The notes under the pieces were generated by a model. That model did not search any database. It saw nothing but the letters and a program-made list of their open reading frames with translations, and had not been told where the DNA came from. Both the position numbers and the translations under genes were made by a program. A stretch of 64,000 bases of DNA, taken from assembly GCA_934045075.1 (NCBI GenBank), contig OW203722.1:2325001-2389000 (forward strand), read 5' to 3'. Source of the DNA: Yponomeuta sedellus. Taxonomy: Eukaryota > Arthropoda > Insecta > Lepidoptera > Yponomeutidae. Positions 58,791 to 64,000 of the stretch are shown here, piece after piece; the stretch's first letter is position 1, and the number at the start of each line of letters is the position of its first letter.

Positions 58791-60536
58791 TAGATAGTAC
58801 GGGCTGATAGTTTGAATGATTCACAAAGCAGTTTGAAATGATAGAATGATAAACTCATAAATTGCATGTTATATAAATCGGGAAAAGGTTGCTTGAGAGT
58901 GAGTGAGCTGATTTTTAATACCATCATTTTAATAGGATGCTTCAAAAGTGTGACAGGGACAGCAGCATCCCGTGTAGGTACTCTTGTATGTAAACGTAAT
59001 CATCTTAGGGAGAGATACGAACTATAATTCATTAAAACACAATCAAGTTTGACCTGATTCGTGTATACCATTTTCGTGAACTAGTAAAACGGTAAAAAGT
59101 CTGTTTTAGAATGAGTCAGTAAACTCATCACCGTCTCTGGTAATTTATTCAAGAGGTGTTTTCTGGGATTGCTGGTCTGTCGAAGAACCCGAGTTACTTA
59201 TATAGCTCGAAGAATTGCTCAGTTGAAGTGGCAGTAGGCGGGGCACATAGCTCGAAGAACTGATGGCCGTTTGGGCGAAAAAGTTCTGACCTGGCGACCG
59301 CGGTCCGGATGAAGCAGCGTGGGCAGGCCCTCCACCAGATGGTCTGACGACCTGGTTACGGTGGCGGGGAGTCGCTGGATGCGGGTGGCACAACACCGTG
59401 AAGCTTGGACCATCATGAGGGAGGCCTAAGACCTGCAGTGGGCGTCAAATCAATCATGATGACAACATCATGATAACATCATCAGATGTTGATGCTGGTC
59501 TATGGTTGCTTGGCCAACTTCAGCGTGTGCTCGCTGAGAGATTTAGTCGTATTTATTTTTTTATAGCATTACTATACGGTGTTGAAGAAAGGCCCATTGT
59601 ATCTTATGTACTTTACTAAGACGAACTCTGAAGTCACCAAAAGTATCAGTTGCTTCGTTCATTTGATAATGAAGACATCAAGATTACTTTTAATAACTTC
59701 CGTACATCACAATCACTTGCTCCTAGTATACCCCGCCCTATGGTAACGAGAACAAATGGAACTTTATTTTCAACTCTGATGATTCACACATGCCGTGAAG
59801 AAAAACATTGTGAGGAAAACTGAGTATCTGAGGTATGCAAATATTTTAGAGCTTGGAATCGCCCATCCACAGTGGACACATGTTGTGATTAACTCGATAT
59901 TCTCACTCTCTATCTCTCTCTCTCTCTCTGAGAGAAAATATGTGCGGTAGAACTTATTGGGTGCTTGAATACTCTAAAAGGATAAATTCAGAAACAGGTA
60001 ATATGTATTTACTACATAGTCTATAAAGTCGTAGTGGCACGCAATCCTTAGCAAAGCTTGTATCGAAAAGTGATTGCCAACGCTACCCTCGGGCTGTTTT
60101 GATTAAATGTAAATAATCTGATATATTTTTCATATCTCGTTATCTTCGAAAGCCTGCCAATACGATTTTAGTCACGGTGTGTTGACCAACCGGGGTTACA
60201 CAGGTGATTTACAAGCTTATCCCTTGCGATATCCAAACGGATTCCTTTGAAATTTACGAAATAAAATCCTTTTTATTTCGTGTTCATTGGCTTGGACTTT
60301 ACGGATCACGAATAAAATTGATTCCCAGTATAAGCTCAAAAACATGAAACCTTTTTGCTTACATCCATTCCTATCATGGACGACCTTCTTTCTCAATCAA
60401 TTGAAAAAAGTTTACAAACCTCGATAAAAAATCACCTCGTTTCTGAAAAATAAAACTACAACTGGCTGAAAACAAAAAGGGGCGCGAAAAAAGGAACCAA
60501 CCTAAAGAACTGGCAACTTCAAAAAATTTATATGCA
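58791..60536. other. Upstream region of the forkhead exon, unassigned
   Basis: 59870-59950 is a fragment of the GA-containing repeat. Short GC-rich open frames near 59145-59416 (minus) are not recognised. No promoter can be demonstrated, but the stretch next to 60537 may hold the 5' UTR. Confidence 0.35.
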
Positions 60537-60553
60537 AACGTTGCAGATACAGA

Positions 60554-60561
60554 TGACGTCA
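60554..60561 (+). promoter_or_regulatory. CRE-like palindrome TGACGTCA upstream of the forkhead start
   Basis: A perfect TGACGTCA, the binding consensus of CREB/ATF-type bZIP proteins, 22 bases before the first ATG of the exon. Function is inferred from sequence only, and similar sites occur by chance elsewhere in the window. Confidence 0.3.
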
Positions 60562-60583
60562 CAGTTCACCCCAGAAGCAATAA

Positions 60584-60993
60584 ATGCACGCGGCCACGGA
60601 GATAGCGCGTCCTGGCACGATAGAAGCCAACGCCGCCGCGCTCCAAATTCAAACACACCACCATTCAGTGCAGCCGCGGCCCCGCTGTCATTCTGCTGTC
60701 ATGTCCGCGGGCAAGACTTTCGGTGACGGAGCCAAATGGCGTCGCAGAAGATCACCAGCCCAGCAAAATGACGACGATGACTGCGGGAGCTTAGCCTGGC
60801 TCCTGAACTTCAAGCTCGATGAGCTAGTGAACGTGAAAGTGACGTTCGATGAGCCGATTTACGAGCCTGTGTCCGTGGTGCCTGACATCCCGCCTGCGTC
60901 ACGGAAGCCTCCGTACACCTATCCCGAGCTGATTGAACGTGCTTTGCGAGAAAGAGGAGAGCTCACCGTATCGGCCATCTATCAGTGGATTTC
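60584..60993 (+). CDS. FOXN-like forkhead transcription factor, 5' coding exon (partial)
   Basis: The exon encodes up to 136 full codons plus two bases and ends in mid-domain. From about residue 66 it reads CGSLAWLLNFKLDEL, an N-terminal block typical of FOXN proteins. SRKPPYTYPELIERALRERG then TVSAIYQWIS gives helices 1 and 2 of a forkhead DNA-binding domain, so the recognition helix must lie in a later exon, which I did not find before 64000. The first ATG is 60584. An alternative at 60701 (MSAGKTFG) omits a Q/H-rich leader and is equally plausible. GC content is much higher than in the flanks. The PPYTYPELI variant suggests the jumeau/FOXN1-4 type over CHES-1. Subclass confidence is moderate. 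Role: sequence-specific nuclear transcription regulator. Confidence 0.82.
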
Positions 60994-60999
60994 GTGAGT
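60994..60999 (+). other. 5' splice donor of the forkhead exon
   Basis: TTC followed by GTGAGT, a consensus donor, falls within the forkhead codon series at phase 2. Reading through would reach a stop at once. Confidence 0.8.
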
Positions 61000-61663
61000 G
61001 ATTACAATAATTTTTGCGTTGAAAGTAGTAACTTATTGTAATATTTTTCACACTCTAAGTAGATATGGAAGATTTACCGATTATACGACGATAAAAGTAA
61101 CTTTACCTTTTTTGAAAAGTAACAATTTTGGTTATGATAAGAATATATCGTTATAACACTTTTGTAATGATCAAAGCCTCAACGTTAGTGCTGTTTTTAA
61201 TTCCACGCCAGGCATTTTTCTATATTTATTGAATTTAAAACAAAATAAAACAATAAAAACGAAAATAAAAGAGACCAAACCGGAACCACAAATAAGCGAA
61301 AAAGCAGTTATTTGCTGACAAAGACGTTCGCAACAATCATGTTTAACTTATTGAAAGATTTTTGAACACAAAATCGTCATACTTTACATTGTTTTTCAAA
61401 TGTATATTATGATCTTGCATTTCTTAAAGGCAGTGGTAAATAGGTCCATCTCTTCATCATCACGATAACTGCCTCTAAACGATTTTAGTCGTGGCTTTGT
61501 TGAGCAATGCAGAATTGGGTAACTACTGGATAAGAATATTCTTTATTGTACACTAGGAAAAGTAAAATAGGCTAGTTTTACATCTATTCGTAGGACGCCC
61601 TCCAACCAGGAGGGATGACGATCTGCGAAGAACTACAGGCAGATGCTAGATTCGGCAAGCTGA

Positions 61664-61742
61664 AGACAGGGCGCTATGGCGCTCATTAGGGGAGGGCTAC
61701 GTCCAGCAGTGGACTACATAATAAACGTAGCCTGAAGAAGAT
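61664..61742 (+). repeat. Dispersed repeat with GAAGAAG tail, short copy
   Basis: GGGCGCTATGGCGCTCATTAG to AGCCTGAAGAAG. The 5' end is truncated compared with 15050-15254. Confidence 0.7.
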
Positions 61743-61914
61743 CTGTTCGTAATCCAGGCGCTCTAATTCAAGTTTTCAAGCAAGTAACTTGGGGAATACT
61801 TGTAATAATGGCGGATAGGCTTCGCTCTAAACAAGAAGAGACCATTGGACGTCGAACTTGACGAGTGACTAGAGCGGACTCTTAGGAAACTTGGTCGGAC
61901 CCAAACATTGTATC

Positions 61915-62118
61915 ATAACATTTACATTTACATACAGGCACTAACATTGCTTCTGGTCCCACACTAGCATACCCTGTGTAGTTGGAACCAGAAATAGCGA
62001 CATCACAAACATGGAAACATCCAAGACCTGGGTTTTTTTTGTCCCCGTCCGGGGTTCAAATCCGGGACCTCTCGCATGGTGCAGATGCGCTACCGCCGCA
62101 CTACCGAGGTTGTCGACA
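61915..62118 (-). repeat. tRNA-derived SINE, family 2
   Basis: Minus-strand copy with head complement GGGGTTCAAATCCGGGACC and GCGCTACCGCCGCACTACC. Confidence 0.75.
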
Positions 62119-62544
62119 AGTAAATGAACTCAGTAAAACGTTCACGAAAAAGTATGACGTAGTTGAAACATCGAGAAAATCCTTCTACGTTTTCTTTAGT
62201 AATTTATATGGCCCTGTAGAGAGTGTGCTTTGTTATTTTTCAAGCAGAAACAGGTAAAGGATTGTAAAAAATACTTATAAAGGTCTAACAATGAAAACTT
62301 TAGGTCGAATAGGTATAACCTTTGAGAGAAGGTCCCCCATTGTCCCCTGGGGCTTTGTTCATAATATTGGATTATGCGATACAAAGAACGCTCGAGGATA
62401 TCTTGGTAGGTACCTATTTGTTTGATTTTCCATACATAGTTGGTATTGAAAAGTCGTTCGCCAATGATGTGCGCTTTGTTGTCGTCTTTTGTGTCTATCT
62501 TTAAGAATTGCCAGCAAAATTTATCCATAAACATAACAAAACAT

Positions 62545-62740
62545 AACATTTATATGCAGGCCAGGCACATACATTGCTTCTGGCCCCATACTAGGATAAC
62601 CTGTGTCGTGGGAACTAGAAACAACATCACAAACATGTAAACATCCAAGACCTGGGATTTTTTTTTGTTCCTAGCCGGGATTTGAACCCGGGACCTCTTG
62701 CATGGTAGGTAGATGCGCTACCGCTACGCCACAGAGGTCT
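62545..62740 (-). repeat. tRNA-derived SINE, family 2
   Basis: Minus-strand copy with GATTTGAACCCGGGACCTC and GCGCTACCGCTACGCCACAG, closer to the copy at 15408 than to 61915. Confidence 0.78.
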
Positions 62741-63389
62741 TCAAACGTGAACGTTACTAAACAAAATTAAGTAGAAACACATGTAAGATAATAATATAAA
62801 AACGTTCTTAATGTAGAAAAAAAACCGATTAAATAAGAGTCAGGCTCACCGATCGTAGTTTCCGTCAAAATTTTAGGTTACTTACATACACACTTACAAT
62901 ACATACAGCTTAGAAAGAGAGTGTCGCAGTTTTATCCGATCTTTTCTCGAACTTCATAGACTAATTTTTTTCGTCTTTTAATTACAAATGTTCAGTTTTC
63001 AGATTTTTTCCTACATTTATTGTGTAGTACGATCCGGCTCGTCAAAGGTTAAGGGGCATTTTGTTCGGACCTTTGACCCACCAGCGGCCACTAACAAAAC
63101 TACTCAGAGTATGCTAAAGACCATAAATACTACCCACTGAGATCTGTCACATTCCTCAAAACTATGGGAAAAAAAAATTTTGCAAAATAATAATTTATAT
63201 AAAAAAAATCGAATTTTCATATATCCATATTAATTTATAAATATTTAAAATATATTAAGACCTTCTTAAAAAGGCACAAGAATGTTTAGAAGCTTTTGTT
63301 TCATGTGACCTATGTGTATTATTTTTAAAGAGGTAGCTGGTCAATAAGAAGTAAAACTTACTGTGTGAAAGAGAGGGCTGCTAACCTCT

Positions 63390-63696
63390 GAGTGCTTAGT
63401 GCGAGTTTTTTAACTACTCGATCGCGTTAACGTAAACTCATATTTCTATGGCATCGAGGAAGCGCCACCTAGCGACAAGTATGGAAATTAAAATTGCTGA
63501 GTGCGAGTTGTAATGGTTTACGTTGAGAAGTGAACACGTTTACCAGCCAAAACACGAATATACGCGAGTGCGAGTTGTACTGTGACAGCGTTTTGCCAGT
63601 TCCAACGGTTAACTTACTCATACTCACTACTCAATGCTCGATTAACGCGGTAGTAAAGTTATTCGATTGGATCTGTCAAACTCGCACTAAGCACTC
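63390..63696 (-). mobile_element. MITE, 307 bp
   Basis: Opposite-orientation copy of 38943-39253, with ends GAGTGCTTAGTGCGAGTTT and AAACTCGCACTAAGCACTC, a perfect 19-bp inverted repeat. Confidence 0.85.
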
Positions 63697-64000
63697 AATA
63701 CTGTAGTGTGTATTGCGCCTTACGAGCGCCAGAAAGTCTAACACAATAGTAATGATTTAAAATAAATAATTGGGAAAATATACATTTTGTGTTGAACAAC
63801 ATAAGTTTTTTTCTCCATACATTTGGGTTAAAATAAAAACATTCCGTGAAATGGTAACCCTAACCCTTCAAAACGAACCACATTTGAATAATGGTCGTGA
63901 ACTTTGATGTACCGGGTCAAAAATGCCCGGTTACCTTTCGTGTCGCTAAGTCAACCGGAAAAACCCTATGAATTTTGATTCCCTTGAGTTTTGATATTTT
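63697..64000. other. Unassigned window end
   Basis: No gene or repeat is recognised. Confidence 0.35.

Larger units (their letters stand above)
61000..63389 (+). other. Forkhead intron (inferred) with inserted repeats
   Basis: No second forkhead exon is visible. It holds an unassigned AT-rich part, a LINE-tail motif near 61540, and the SINE and tail repeats listed separately. Open frames near 62200-62640 are fragments of SINE and AT-rich DNA. Confidence 0.45.

Noticed and set aside
62196..62549. 117-residue minus-strand ORF in the forkhead intron
   Set aside because: AT-rich sequence with no recognisable family, overlapped by open frames on the other strand.

Overview
The window is animal nuclear DNA made up mostly of transposable elements. 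The mix points to an arthropod, most plausibly a moth or butterfly: several tRNA-derived SINE families, Helitron-like repeats ending in CTAG, a DIRS retrotransposon, CR1/Jockey- and RTE-type LINE remains, many short fold-back MITEs, and AT-rich unique DNA. This assignment is an inference from repeat style. I saw no species-diagnostic gene.

Left part (1-14.6 kb): a DIRS-type tyrosine-recombinase retrotransposon (49-10003) is nearly complete, with a gag-like ORF, an RT/RNase H ORF, a recombinase ORF, inverted terminal repeats and an internal complementary region. It sits inside a Helitron-like repeat, and a second, uninterrupted copy of that repeat follows directly. A 4.5-kb CR1/Jockey-group LINE (176-4710, minus strand) with broken ORFs has inserted into the left terminal repeat of the DIRS element and is flanked by a 5-bp target duplication. 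At 11.8-14.6 kb a fold-back element with 330-bp arms carries a second, 5'-truncated Jockey-like LINE (12350-14364) in its right arm, with a 12-bp target duplication.

Middle (13.7-30.5 kb): a giant, almost perfect inverted repeat. The 13686-21646 arm is mirrored base for base at 22578-30538 (paired coordinates sum to 44224). A 931-bp spacer holding a tandem array of 309-bp tRNA-related units separates the arms. The same array resumes directly outside the right arm. The arms carry only transposon debris: a LINE C-terminus, an RTE-type RT fragment, SINEs and MITEs. The structure is either a recent inverted duplication or an assembly/library artefact, and sequence alone cannot decide.

Right part (30.5-64 kb): mostly non-coding, with dispersed repeats, microsatellites, a 21-bp minisatellite, MITEs, LINE 3' tails and a decayed tyrosine-recombinase fragment near 49 kb. 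The only convincing host gene is one exon of a FOXN-like forkhead transcription factor (60584-60993). It is cut inside the forkhead domain by a consensus splice donor, and the rest of the gene lies beyond the window.
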